A stretch of 64,000 nt of DNA from an uncultured Beijerinckiaceae bacterium (lineage in GTDB: Bacteria > Pseudomonadota > Alphaproteobacteria > Rhizobiales > Beijerinckiaceae): contig CALMGA010000228.1 in NCBI GenBank assembly GCA_937863205.1, forward strand, positions 1 through 64,000, written 5' to 3'. Both the position numbers and the translations under genes were made by a program. The notes beneath the pieces were generated by a model. The model had not been told where the DNA came from and ran no database searches. It saw only the letters and a list, made by a program, of their open reading frames with translations. This document shows positions 8,942 through 17,079 of this stretch, piece after piece (position 1 is the stretch's first letter; every line of letters begins with the position of its first letter).

Positions 8942-11368
8942 ATGCCAAGCCAGAAACGCGAGCCCTCTCCCCCCGGCGTGGTCGAGAACTTCCCCGTCCT
9001 GCCGCTGCGCGATATCGTTGTCTTTCCCCACATGATCGTGCCGCTCTTCGTCGGCCGCGAGAAGTCGATCCGCGCCCTCGAAGAGGTGATGCGGGCCGAC
9101 AAGCTCATCCTGCTCGCCACGCAGATGAACGCGACCGATGACGATCCCGCCATCACCGCGATCTTCGAGACCGGCACGCTGGCCAGCGTGCTGCAGCTGC
9201 TCAAGCTGCCCGACGGAACCGTCAAGGTGCTGGTCGAGGGGCAGGCGCGGGCCAGGGTGCATAAGTACACCAACACGGAGGAATTCTACGAGGCCGATGC
9301 CGAGACGGTCGCCGACGACGAGGTCGACGAGGTCGAGGTGGAGGCGCTCGCGCGCTCGGTGACCAGCGAGTTCGAGGGCTACGTCAAGCTCAACAAGAAG
9401 ATCTCGCCCGAAGTGGTCTCCGCCGTCACCCAGATCGAGGACTACTCCAAGCTCGCCGATACGGTGGCTTCGCACCTCGCGGTGAAGATCGCCGACAAGC
9501 AGTCCGTGCTGGAAATGACCTCCATCGCCAAGCGGTTGGAGAAGTGTCTTTCGCTGATGGAGTCGGAGATTTCCGTGCTTCAGGTGGAAAAGCGCATCCG
9601 CACCCGCGTCAAGCGCCAGATGGAGAAGACGCAGCGCGAGTACTACCTCAACGAACAGATGAAGGCGATCCAGAAGGAGTTGGGCGACGAGGACGGCAAG
9701 GACGACCTCGGCGAGCTTGAGGAGCGCATCAAGACCACGCGCCTCAGCAAGGAAGCGCGCGACAAGGCCACGGCCGAACTCAAGAAGCTGCGGCAGATGT
9801 CGCCGATGTCGGCCGAGGCGACGGTTGTGCGCAACTACCTCGACTGGCTGCTGTCGATCCCGTGGAATAAGCGCTCCAAGGTCAAGAAGGACCTCAACAT
9901 CGCGGAGCAGCTGCTCGATACCGAGCACTTCGGCCTCGACAAGGTGAAGGAGCGCATCGTCGAGTACCTCGCCGTGCAGAGCCGCGCCAACAAGCTGAAC
10001 GGGCCCATCCTGTGCCTCGTCGGCCCGCCCGGCGTCGGCAAGACCTCGCTCGGCAAGTCCATCGCCAAGGCGACGGGGCGCGAGTTCGTTCGCATGTCGC
10101 TCGGCGGCGTGCGCGACGAGGCGGAGATCCGTGGCCATCGCCGGACCTATATCGGCTCCATGCCCGGCAAGATCATCCAGTCGATGCGCAAGGCGAAGAC
10201 GTCCAACCCGCTGTTCCTGCTCGATGAGATTGACAAGATGGGACAGGACTTCCGCGGCGACCCGTCTTCGGCGCTGCTGGAGGTGCTCGACCCCGAGCAG
10301 AACAAGGCGTTCGCCGACCACTACCTCGAAGTGGACTACGATCTGTCCTCCGTGATGTTCGTCACCACGGCCAACACGCTCAACATCTCGCCGCCGTTGA
10401 TGGACCGGATGGAGATCATCCGCATCGCCGGCTACACCGAGGACGAGAAGGTCGAGATCGCCCGGCGTCACCTGATCCCGGCGGCGGTGGCCAAGCACGG
10501 GCTGCAGCCGTCCGAGTTCTCGATCGACGACGAAAGCCTGCTGACGCTGGTTCGTCGCTACACGCGGGAAGCCGGCGTCCGCAACCTGGAGCGCGAAATC
10601 TCCAACCTCGCCCGCAAAGCGGTGAAGGAGATCTTGCTGGGCAAGATGGCCAGCGTCGCGATCACGGTCGAAAACATCCCCGACTTCCTCGGCGTCTTCA
10701 AGTACCGCTTCGGGATGGCGGAGGAAGAGGACCAGGTTGGGGCGGTGACCGGTTTGGCCTGGACGGAGGTCGGTGGCGAGTTGCTGACGATCGAATCGAC
10801 CATGATGCCCGGCAAGGGCCGCATGACGGTGACCGGCAATCTCAAGGACGTGATGAAGGAGTCGATCTCGGCCGCGGCCTCCTACGTCCGCTCGCGGGCG
10901 GTGGACTTCGGCATCGAGCCGCCGCAGTTCGACAAGCGCGATATCCACGTCCACGTGCCTGAAGGCGCGACGCCGAAGGACGGACCTTCGGCCGGCATCG
11001 CGATGGCCACGGCCATCGTCTCCACGATGACCGGCATTCCCGTGCATCGCGACATCGCGATGACCGGCGAGGTGACGCTGCGCGGCCGGGTGCTGCCAAT
11101 CGGCGGCTTGAAGGAGAAGCTGCTCGCCGCGCTGCGCGGGGGCCTGCGCAAAGTGCTGATCCCGCAGGAGAACGCCAAGGATCTCGCGGAGATACCGGCT
11201 AACGTGAAGAATGCGCTTGAGATCGTGCCGGTGGCGCGGATGGACGAGGTGCTGGAACACGCCCTGACGGCCAAGCCGACGCCGATCGTCTGGGAGGAGG
11301 TCGTGCCGGTGAAGACTCCGGCGGCGATTCCCGGCGAGGAGGACGGGGCGGGTCTGGTCGCGCACTGA
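8942..11368 (+). CDS. lon: Lon protease (endopeptidase La)
   Basis: ATG 8942 is preceded by AGAGAGG with about 9 nt spacing, giving 808 residues; a TTG at 8909 is less likely. The N-terminal LON substrate-binding domain starts at [16 protein letters not shown]. The AAA+ module has Walker A GPPGVGKT (about 361-368) and Walker B FLLDEIDK. The C-terminal protease domain has the Ser-Lys dyad, Ser683 in DGPSAGIA and Lys726 in GGLKEK. It degrades damaged and regulatory proteins, in Caulobacter including DnaA and CcrM. The divergent AAA+/S16 architecture is complete. Confidence 0.97.
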   Translation: MPSQKREPSPPGVVENFPVLPLRDIVVFPHMIVPLFVGREKSIRALEEVMRADKLILLATQMNATDDDPAITAIFETGTLASVLQLLKLPDGTVKVLVEGQARARVHKYTNTEEFYEADAETVADDEVDEVEVEALARSVTSEFEGYVKLNKKISPEVVSAVTQIEDYSKLADTVASHLAVKIADKQSVLEMTSIAKRLEKCLSLMESEISVLQVEKRIRTRVKRQMEKTQREYYLNEQMKAIQKELGDEDGKDDLGELEERIKTTRLSKEARDKATAELKKLRQMSPMSAEATVVRNYLDWLLSIPWNKRSKVKKDLNIAEQLLDTEHFGLDKVKERIVEYLAVQSRANKLNGPILCLVGPPGVGKTSLGKSIAKATGREFVRMSLGGVRDEAEIRGHRRTYIGSMPGKIIQSMRKAKTSNPLFLLDEIDKMGQDFRGDPSSALLEVLDPEQNKAFADHYLEVDYDLSSVMFVTTANTLNISPPLMDRMEIIRIAGYTEDEKVEIARRHLIPAAVAKHGLQPSEFSIDDESLLTLVRRYTREAGVRNLEREISNLARKAVKEILLGKMASVAITVENIPDFLGVFKYRFGMAEEEDQVGAVTGLAWTEVGGELLTIESTMMPGKGRMTVTGNLKDVMKESISAAASYVRSRAVDFGIEPPQFDKRDIHVHVPEGATPKDGPSAGIAMATAIVSTMTGIPVHRDIAMTGEVTLRGRVLPIGGLKEKLLAALRGGLRKVLIPQENAKDLAEIPANVKNALEIVPVARMDEVLEHALTAKPTPIVWEEVVPVKTPAAIPGEEDGAGLVAH

Positions 11369-11390
11369 GCGTCCCGCAACCTCCCGAAAA

Positions 11391-11434
11391 CAAGTCTGGG
11401 GTTGCATGCATCACCGCATGCGACCCCAGACTTG
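11391..11434 (+). terminator. Long perfect hairpin after lon
   Basis: Left arm 11391-11409 (CAAGTCTGGGGTTGCATGC) pairs over 19 bp with 11416-11434, with a single G-U wobble and a six-base loop. It begins 22 bp after the lon stop codon. It lacks a downstream T run. It is still the strongest stem in the region and most likely ends the lon transcript or stabilises its 3' end. Confidence 0.7.
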
Positions 11435-11472
11435 CTGTATCAAGCGATTCGATGAGCGGCTGCCTTGGAAAT

Positions 11473-11600
11473 CAGACCGTGATCTGCGCTGCGTTTCCGA
11501 ACAAATCCGATGCAACACAACAACTTAGAGTATTGCATCGGATCTGATCCTGATGCACCGAATCAGGACGTGCGCAGCGGTTTCGGTCCAATGTTCTAGA
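11473..11600. repeat. Dispersed GCATCGGA repeat (family A), locus 1
   Basis: A degenerate copy of the repeat found also near 19720, 22539, 26841, 42379 and 55051. Recognisable blocks are GCGTTTCCGAACAAATCCGATGC, TTGCATCGGATC and GTGCGCAGCGGTTTCGG. It fills the gap between lon and the convergent acetyltransferase gene and slightly overlaps that gene's last codons. Confidence 0.7.
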
Positions 11601-12189
11601 AGGCTGCCGCAGCCCGGAACAGGCGGCTCTGGTAGTCCAGCGTGGCGCTTCCGAGATCGAGCGCATTGTCGACCATTTCGCGCAGGAAGGACAGCGCACT
11701 CGGCGGCCGGGCGACAAGGTGGCCGGTGACGTCGTTGCGCTCGAAGGCGAGATCGGTCTCGAACTTGCGGGCCAGGGCCAGCATGGCTTGGTTGTGGCGC
11801 AGGCAGAAGATCGTCAGCTCCGAGATGCGCCGGTTGCGCGCGGCGAGCACGACGTGGCCCATCAGTTCGGTGCCGATGCCGCGGCGGCGCCAGGGTCGTT
11901 CGACGCTGAACGCCGCCTCGCCCGCGCGATGCAGCGGCCTGCCCTGCGGCTCGAAGGTCCGCAGTTCGGACGCGCCTCGGATGATGTGATCCTCGAAGTA
12001 GCCGTAGACGAGCGATCCCGGCTTGAAGCAGATCTCGGCGTAGCTGCCAAGGTAGTCGTCCGAGACCTGCAGCCCGAAGCGGTCGTAGCGTGTCTCCGGA
12101 TCAAGCCGGGTCAGGTGCGCCTGGAATGCGGGAAGATCCGGCTTGTAGAGCCGCCTCACCGCATGGGTATGGAATATCGTCTCAACCAT
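11596..12189 (-). CDS. GNAT-family N-acetyltransferase
   Basis: 197 residues from ATG 12189, which has GGAGG 9 nt upstream; the frame is open further but without a better start. The acetyl-CoA pyrophosphate loop is visible as RRRGIGTELM near the middle, with the preceding beta4 strand (GEAAFSVE) and the following helix. The last 30 residues are an extra helical tail. The substrate is not evident. It stands alone between lon and dcd. Members of this group in alphaproteobacteria often act on small molecules or protein N-termini, but nothing here decides between them. Confidence 0.85.
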   Translation of the reverse strand: MVETIFHTHAVRRLYKPDLPAFQAHLTRLDPETRYDRFGLQVSDDYLGSYAEICFKPGSLVYGYFEDHIIRGASELRTFEPQGRPLHRAGEAAFSVERPWRRRGIGTELMGHVVLAARNRRISELTIFCLRHNQAMLALARKFETDLAFERNDVTGHLVARPPSALSFLREMVDNALDLGSATLDYQSRLFRAAAAF

Positions 12190-12365
12190 CACATCACCTC
12201 CAAGCTCGTTTCCAAACCCTTCGGCTCGCGCGCCGAGCGTCGCCTCCCCAATCCTCGACTTCATATCGTGTCCCAAGGTGGTGGCGGCAATCGAGGGAGG
12301 TGCATGGCTGGCCCGCGCCGGCAGGCGTCGCCTCCTGACCGAGCCGGGTGACCGGACGGATGAGC

Positions 12366-13439
12366 TCAGGCGAATTGCTTCGACAGTTTGAGGCCTTGGC
12401 CCTGATAGTTCGAGCGCAGCCTCTTGCCGTAGAGCTTGTCTGGAGCCTCGCTCAGCTTTTCGTACTCCAGCGTCGCCACCCTTTGCCCGTGATCGAGCAA
12501 GAAAGGGACGTCATGGCTGCGCACTTCCAGGACGATGCGGCTGCCGGCGCCTCCCGCCTCGGCCAGCCCGAAGCCGGGATCGAGGAAGCCGGCATAGTGC
12601 GAGCGGAGTTCGCCGACCGCCGTGTCGTAGGCGACCATCTCCGCCGCCTCGCCCGGACCGACCACCACGGCCTCAGCGGAGGCGAGGATGTAGAACTCGT
12701 CGGGGTCGAGCACCAATTCGCGCTTGCCTCCCGGGATCACCAGCGCTTCCCAGAACGCCTCGCGGCTGTGGCTGCCGATGCCGGCCATGTCGATCAGGCC
12801 GGAGGTTCGCCGCGCGCGATAGCCGACGACGCCGCCGGCCTTGCCCGTCGGGTCGAGGTCGACCGTCACCGGAACCAGGCGTGGGCCGCCGACGAACCCA
12901 ACACCGACATCGCGGAAGCGCACCTGCGCCAGGCGGCTGCCGGCCACCGCGATGACGGGAAAGGACCGGGGCACCACTTCGGCGTAGAGTGGCCCGGCGT
13001 ACCCGGCGGGGATCTCGTCGAAGGTCGCGCCCCCGTCCACGATGATGCGGACGAAGATGTCGAGGCGGCCGGACGAACTCTTCGGGTTGGCGCGGGCATC
13101 CACGCCGGCCGGGAGCTGCAACTGTTCCATCAGCGGGATGATGTGGACGCAGTTGCGCTCCAGCACCGTCGGCTTCGTCAGGTCGACCTCGTGGGTTGAA
13201 AGATCGGCGAGGCGATCGGCGACGCTGCGGCCCGGGCCGGGCAGGAAGCTCGCCGGCAGGCGATAGGCTCGCTCGCCGAGCCGCAGGTCGAGGCTTGCCG
13301 GCTGCACCTGATCGGGCTCGATAGCCCTGCTGAGCGAGTTCGCGTCGGACAAGCTGTCGTCGCAGCGGGCCTGGCCGGTCACGATGTGGCCGGCGTCGAT
13401 GGCCCGAAGGATGCGCTGGTACGGCCAGATCAGGGGCAT
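12366..13439 (-). CDS. dcd: 2'-deoxycytidine 5'-triphosphate deaminase, long form
   Basis: 357 residues from ATG 13439, with AGGAG just upstream. It is about twice the length of E. coli Dcd (193 aa) and matches the long alphaproteobacterial form built from two dUTPase-like repeats. The dUTPase/Dcd core is seen at NPKSSSGR (the catalytic arm corresponding to RSS-x-x-R) with VDGGATFDEIPAGYAGPLY. A second related block is at SHYAGFLDPGFG. The enzyme converts dCTP to dUTP for thymidylate synthesis. The gene is monocistronic. The open frame extends upstream to 13883 only because GC-rich shadow frames stay open. Confidence 0.9.
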   Translation of the reverse strand: MPLIWPYQRILRAIDAGHIVTGQARCDDSLSDANSLSRAIEPDQVQPASLDLRLGERAYRLPASFLPGPGRSVADRLADLSTHEVDLTKPTVLERNCVHIIPLMEQLQLPAGVDARANPKSSSGRLDIFVRIIVDGGATFDEIPAGYAGPLYAEVVPRSFPVIAVAGSRLAQVRFRDVGVGFVGGPRLVPVTVDLDPTGKAGGVVGYRARRTSGLIDMAGIGSHSREAFWEALVIPGGKRELVLDPDEFYILASAEAVVVGPGEAAEMVAYDTAVGELRSHYAGFLDPGFGLAEAGGAGSRIVLEVRSHDVPFLLDHGQRVATLEYEKLSEAPDKLYGKRLRSNYQGQGLKLSKQFA

Positions 13440-13628
13440 GGTCGGACTCCTGGAGTATGCGAGCGGCGCGGAGCCGGTTCCCATCGACGATGGCAGGTTG
13501 CGGTGGATTTGACCCAGCATAGCGCAAGCGCGCCGGCGATGGGCGGCGGCCGACCCGATGCGCGTCGGTGCTGGCTCCGTTCCCGCCGCGCTGGCACGCG
13601 ATCGAACTGAGAGCGTCAGAGCGCCGCG

Positions 13629-13735
13629 CCCAAGCAGGTTTCGCAAAAATGCCCCGCGGTTTTGCGATTCAAACCTGCGGCATGGCAAAGGCCTCAGCAG
13701 GTGAAGCGCTGGCCTGCCAACGCGAACCTGCCTAG
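13629..13735 (-). repeat. Dispersed intergenic repeat B, copy 2 (inverted)
   Basis: The reverse complement of this stretch aligns almost end to end with 4273-4380, including GCAGGTTTCGCAAAA, AAACCTGCGGCAT and TGGCCTGCCAACGCGAACCTGC. It lies in the 477-bp gap between dcd and the cytochrome gene. The rest of that gap (13440-13628 and 13736-13916) contains no recognisable gene. Confidence 0.75.
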
Positions 13736-13916
13736 GCCGCTCCCTTCGGCGCTTCGCGCAATTCAGCCTAATGGGGATCGCACGCCGGTCGATCCAAATG
13801 GACTCAGAGTCGTTACAGAAACTTCGCTTGACCTTAGAAGCGGCGTTCACTTTGGTGTGCCGCATTGGGAAAGCGCGTCCCACCGACCAATCGGGACGTT
13901 CGCCAGGGAGGAACGA

Positions 13917-14324
13917 ATGAAAGTGTTCAGTGCGGCACTCGTCGCCGCCGGTCTAACGCTCGCGGTCGGCGGTTCCGCCTCCGCACAGGACGCGAACAAG
14001 GGGAAGTCGGTCTTCAACCAATGCAAGGCCTGTCACATGCTGGAGAAGGCGCTCGTCGGGCCGCCGCTGAAGGGCGTGGTCGGTCGCAAGGCCGGTTCGG
14101 TGGAAGGCTATTCCTATTCCGCGCTGATGAAGTCGGCCGGTGACGCCGGCCTCGTCTGGAACGACGCGGAAATTACCGACTATCTGAAGAACCCGACGGA
14201 GTACCTGAAGAAGTACGTGTCCGATAAGGGCAAGACGGCGAGCGGCGCCAGCAAGATGGTGTTCATGCTCGCCAACGAGGACCAGCGTAAGAACGTCGTC
14301 TCCTATCTCGACGAGCAGAAGTAG
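13917..14324 (+). CDS. Small periplasmic class I cytochrome c
   Basis: 135 residues from ATG 13917 with GGGAGG upstream. A Sec signal peptide covers residues 1-23 (cleavage after ASA). Haem attachment is at C36-K-A-C39-H40, and the probable sixth ligand is Met114 in SKMVF. The segment GPPLKGVVGRKAGSVEGYSYS is typical of mitochondrial-type cytochromes c2/c552 of alphaproteobacteria. It probably shuttles electrons in the periplasm to a terminal oxidase or peroxidase. It is monocistronic, with a strong terminator directly behind. Confidence 0.93.
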   Translation: MKVFSAALVAAGLTLAVGGSASAQDANKGKSVFNQCKACHMLEKALVGPPLKGVVGRKAGSVEGYSYSALMKSAGDAGLVWNDAEITDYLKNPTEYLKKYVSDKGKTASGASKMVFMLANEDQRKNVVSYLDEQK

Positions 14325-14351
14325 GACGGCCGACGCCTGACCAGTTGCGGG

Positions 14352-14372
14352 ACGGGCCGAAAGGCCCGTTTT
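14352..14372 (+). terminator. Rho-independent terminator of the cytochrome c gene
   Basis: ACGGGCC (14352-14358), GAAA tetraloop, GGCCCGT (14363-14369), then TTTT. A textbook terminator 27 bp after the stop codon. It also argues that the next gene starts downstream of it and not at the upstream ATG at 14345. Confidence 0.85.
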
Positions 14373-14464
14373 GCATTCTCAGTCTTCAATCCGCCGATTT
14401 TGCGTGGGTTGGTGCCGATCCGAAGGCGTCTGAGCCGTCGGCGAAACCAATCTGGTGCGCAATC

Positions 14465-14815
14465 GTGATTGCAAGACTCGTCGTCCGCACGCTGATGATC
14501 GCGGCCCTGGCTGACGGCAGTGGCCTGAGCGGTCGTCATTTGGCCCTCGCGGCCGAAGTCGGGCCGCCGATGCTCGACATCGCCGGCCAGTGCGGCGCCG
14601 TCAACCGGCGCAATGCGACGGCGATGAGCGAGTGCGTGGTCGCGGAGTCGGAAGCCCGCGCCGACATGCTGCAGAACTGGGCGAAGTACTCGAACGACGA
14701 TGCCGAGAAGTGCATCAAGTTCGGCCGCAAGGCGAAACGCCTGCCCTATTCGGCGATGGCGAAGTGCCTGTCTGCCGAACCGACCGCCGCCTCGGCCGCG
14801 CATACGCCGCGGTAG
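14465..14815 (+). CDS. Small secreted cysteine-containing protein of unknown function
   Basis: 116 residues if GTG 14465 is used; ATG 14495 is an alternative, and an ATG at 14345 is disfavoured by the terminator lying across it. The N-terminus is mildly hydrophobic and could be an export signal. The body has four Cys (near CGAVN, SECVV, EKCIK and AKCLS) spaced as in a small helical domain. The pattern C-x(4)-E-x-A-x(3)-L-x(2)-W-x(10)-C-x(15)-C recurs in short hypothetical exported proteins of Rhizobiales. I do not know its function. Confidence 0.6.
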   Translation: MIARLVVRTLMIAALADGSGLSGRHLALAAEVGPPMLDIAGQCGAVNRRNATAMSECVVAESEARADMLQNWAKYSNDDAEKCIKFGRKAKRLPYSAMAKCLSAEPTAASAAHTPR

Positions 14816-14879
14816 GCGGCGCCCGATCGACGACCGGCCACCCCGTCAAATCAAACGCAGCGACCTCATACGCTCGGCT

Positions 14880-15908
14880 TCACCCCTTCGCGGCCGCGCC
14901 GATCGTCGAGGGACTGCGGTCCACGCGGGAATACAGGGTGTATCGCCGGTCGAAGAGGAATGTCAGCCACAGCGCCGTCCACGAGGGGTGCGCCTTCAGC
15001 GTGTCGTAGAACTCCGGCGCGGCCCTGCGCAATTGGGGAAGCCGGCGCCAGGGGATGTCGGGAAAATCGTGGTGCTCGTTGTGGTAGCCGATGTTCAGTG
15101 CCACGATGTTGAGCGGACCGTAGTAGTCGAAGGTTTCCTGCTCGGGATCGAGGGTGAAGTGCTCCTGGATCCAGCGCGCGCCGAGCGGGTGCAGGCCGAC
15201 GGAGAACCAGAAGGAAGCGAAGAGATAGACGAGCCCGTTGAGGCCGCAGAACCACAGGACGGCGGCGTCGAAGGCGATCACGGCAAGGGCGTTGTACGCC
15301 GTCCAGCGGTTGCGCATCGGCACCGTACCCTTCAGCCGCTCCAGCCGGCCGAGCTGGAACAGGGCGAAGAAGAACAGCCAGCCGGCCTTCATGTACCAGC
15401 GATTGCCCACGAGATCGGCTTCCCAGCGGCTCGGCAGATCGGCGTCGAAGTCGTAGTCGCCGAGGTGGGAATGATGCTTCACGTGGTAGCAGCGGAAGCC
15501 CATGCCAGTCGGCACCGTATTGGGCAGATCGGCGAGGATCACGACCAGCTTGTTCAGGACAACGTTCTTGAAGACGAGGTTGTGGGTGCCGTCGTGGATC
15601 ACCACGAACATGGCGTGGTTGGCGAAGGCGCCGACGCACCAGGCGACGATCAGCGACAGCCACCAGTGCCCGAGGCCGAGATGACCCATCAGCCAAGCCA
15701 TCGCGGCCTGGCCGATCACCACGGCGAAGCAGATCGCGGCGGTCCAGCGGTCCTGGCCCATCAGCCCCTTGACGTCGGGGTGCGCCTTGAGAATGGCCAT
15801 GCGGCGGATGGGATGGGGCCGCTTCAGCTCCGCCGGCAGGAAGCCGCGGCGGAAGCCGGCGGCGCCTCGCGCCCGCGTCGTCCGGCCGAGATCGAGGATA
15901 TGGGTCAT
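14880..15908 (-). CDS. Sphingolipid Delta4-desaturase (DES1)-like fatty acid desaturase
   Basis: 342 residues from ATG 15908 (AAGGA 7 nt upstream). It is an integral membrane di-iron desaturase with three histidine boxes: His105-DGT-His109, His142-VK-His145-His146, and His276-NE-His279-His280. The last lies in the block NIGYHNEHHDFPDIP, followed by APEFYDTL. That block, and the HH-x(5)-D-x(3)-DLP region after box two, are hallmarks of dihydroceramide Delta4-desaturases and not of acyl-lipid or acyl-CoA desaturases. Membrane spans lie near 57-75, 83-104 and 175-235. It is the last gene of the aos/acyltransferase operon, 11 nt after its neighbour. Desaturation or hydroxylation of a long-chain base is inferred. 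Confidence 0.85.
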   Translation of the reverse strand: MTHILDLGRTTRARGAAGFRRGFLPAELKRPHPIRRMAILKAHPDVKGLMGQDRWTAAICFAVVIGQAAMAWLMGHLGLGHWWLSLIVAWCVGAFANHAMFVVIHDGTHNLVFKNVVLNKLVVILADLPNTVPTGMGFRCYHVKHHSHLGDYDFDADLPSRWEADLVGNRWYMKAGWLFFFALFQLGRLERLKGTVPMRNRWTAYNALAVIAFDAAVLWFCGLNGLVYLFASFWFSVGLHPLGARWIQEHFTLDPEQETFDYYGPLNIVALNIGYHNEHHDFPDIPWRRLPQLRRAAPEFYDTLKAHPSWTALWLTFLFDRRYTLYSRVDRSPSTIGAAAKG

Positions 15909-15919
15909 CGAGGCGTCCT

Positions 15920-17068
15920 TCAGGCGGCGAGCTGCTTCTCGTAGATTCGGTGGACCTTGTCGATCTCGGCGCCCGACAGCTCGATCGGGCGGCGCATCCC
16001 GGCATTGTCTTCCAGCACCCAGCCGAACTCGATGTGCTCGATGGCGAAGGCGCGCCCGCGTCGGCGGAGTTCCTCGATGAAGGCGAGGGTGATGACGCCG
16101 CCGATCGCCTTGCGCTGCAGCGCCTTGCGGATGCCGAACAGCAGCAGCCGGCCGGACTTGAAGGAATGGTTGCGCACGCGCGAGATCACGCGCGGCAGGT
16201 TGAATGGCAACAGCCTGCCGTTCATGTCGGCGAGGATTTCGTGAAGGTTGGGCAGCACGATGCCGAAGGACTGCGCTTCGCCGTCGAGTTCGACGATGAA
16301 GCCGGCCTCGGGCGGCGTCACGAACTTCAAGCCGTCGGCGACCGACATGAATTCTTCGAGCGTGAAGGGCACGAAGCCCCAGTTGTCGCGCCAAGCATCG
16401 TTGAAGATGCTCATGATGATGGCGGCTTCGCTTTTCAGGTTCTTGATGTCGAGGGTGCGGATCTTCAGCCGGTTCTTCCATTCCGGCCGGGTCAGGATCG
16501 ATCCCTTGCTTTCGAGGTCGGACGGGCGGACGGCGTAGCGGTAGGAGATGAGGTCGCGCGCCTTGCCGTAGCCGCAGGACTCGAGATGGCGCGGCAGGTA
16601 GGGCGGCGTCCAGGGCATGAAGATCATCGGCAGCGAGGTGAAGCCGTCCACCAGCATGCCGGGCTCGGAATTGATGGATGGCGAGAACGGGCCGTGTATC
16701 AAGGCGGGAAGGTGGCCGGCGTGCCCGGCGAGCCAGCCTTCCGCCGCCACGGTCAGGGCGGCCACGACCTCGCGGTCGTCGACGGCATCGAGCGCCCCGA
16801 ACTGTGCCGGCGAGGCGCCGACCGGCGTGATCCCGTTCTTGTAAACCTGGGCGGCGATGCGCCCGACATACCTGCCATCCCTGCGGGCGAGAAATCGTTG
16901 CGAGTCGACCGACTTGAAATGCGGGTTGAACTTGGCGGCATGGTTGGTCCAGCGCTCCGCGTCGAGCGGCGGGGAAAAGCCATCCATGCCCTTGTAGAGC
17001 TGCCGCGGCAGGCGGCAGAAGGCGAGGAACTTGGCCAGCCCCTTGACGGGAACGATCTCGACCGACAC
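15920..17068 (-). CDS. YghO-like GNAT-fold acyltransferase, candidate ceramide synthase
   Basis: 382 residues from GTG 17068, 11 nt after the stop of the synthase gene upstream. The conserved N-terminal half reads like E. coli YghO relatives: LPRQLYK followed by GFSPPL, LARRDGRYVGRIAAQV, and GPFSPSINSEPGMLVDGF. The C-terminal half contains a GNAT-like stretch (FSPSIN domain, then ALQRKAIGGVITLAFIEELRRRG, EFGWVLEDNAGM). In Caulobacter the bacterial ceramide synthase is reported to be a GNAT-like acyltransferase encoded in the serine-palmitoyltransferase locus. Position between an SPT-like gene and a ceramide-desaturase-like gene makes N-acylation of a long-chain base the leading hypothesis. 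This is inference from context. Confidence 0.7.
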   Translation of the reverse strand: MSVEIVPVKGLAKFLAFCRLPRQLYKGMDGFSPPLDAERWTNHAAKFNPHFKSVDSQRFLARRDGRYVGRIAAQVYKNGITPVGASPAQFGALDAVDDREVVAALTVAAEGWLAGHAGHLPALIHGPFSPSINSEPGMLVDGFTSLPMIFMPWTPPYLPRHLESCGYGKARDLISYRYAVRPSDLESKGSILTRPEWKNRLKIRTLDIKNLKSEAAIIMSIFNDAWRDNWGFVPFTLEEFMSVADGLKFVTPPEAGFIVELDGEAQSFGIVLPNLHEILADMNGRLLPFNLPRVISRVRNHSFKSGRLLLFGIRKALQRKAIGGVITLAFIEELRRRGRAFAIEHIEFGWVLEDNAGMRRPIELSGAEIDKVHRIYEKQLAA

Positions 17069-17079
17069 CAGACCTCGCC

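Noticed and set aside
12673..13527. 284-residue frame overlapping dcd
   Set aside because: Out of frame with the clear dCTP deaminase, very Arg-rich and lacking motifs.
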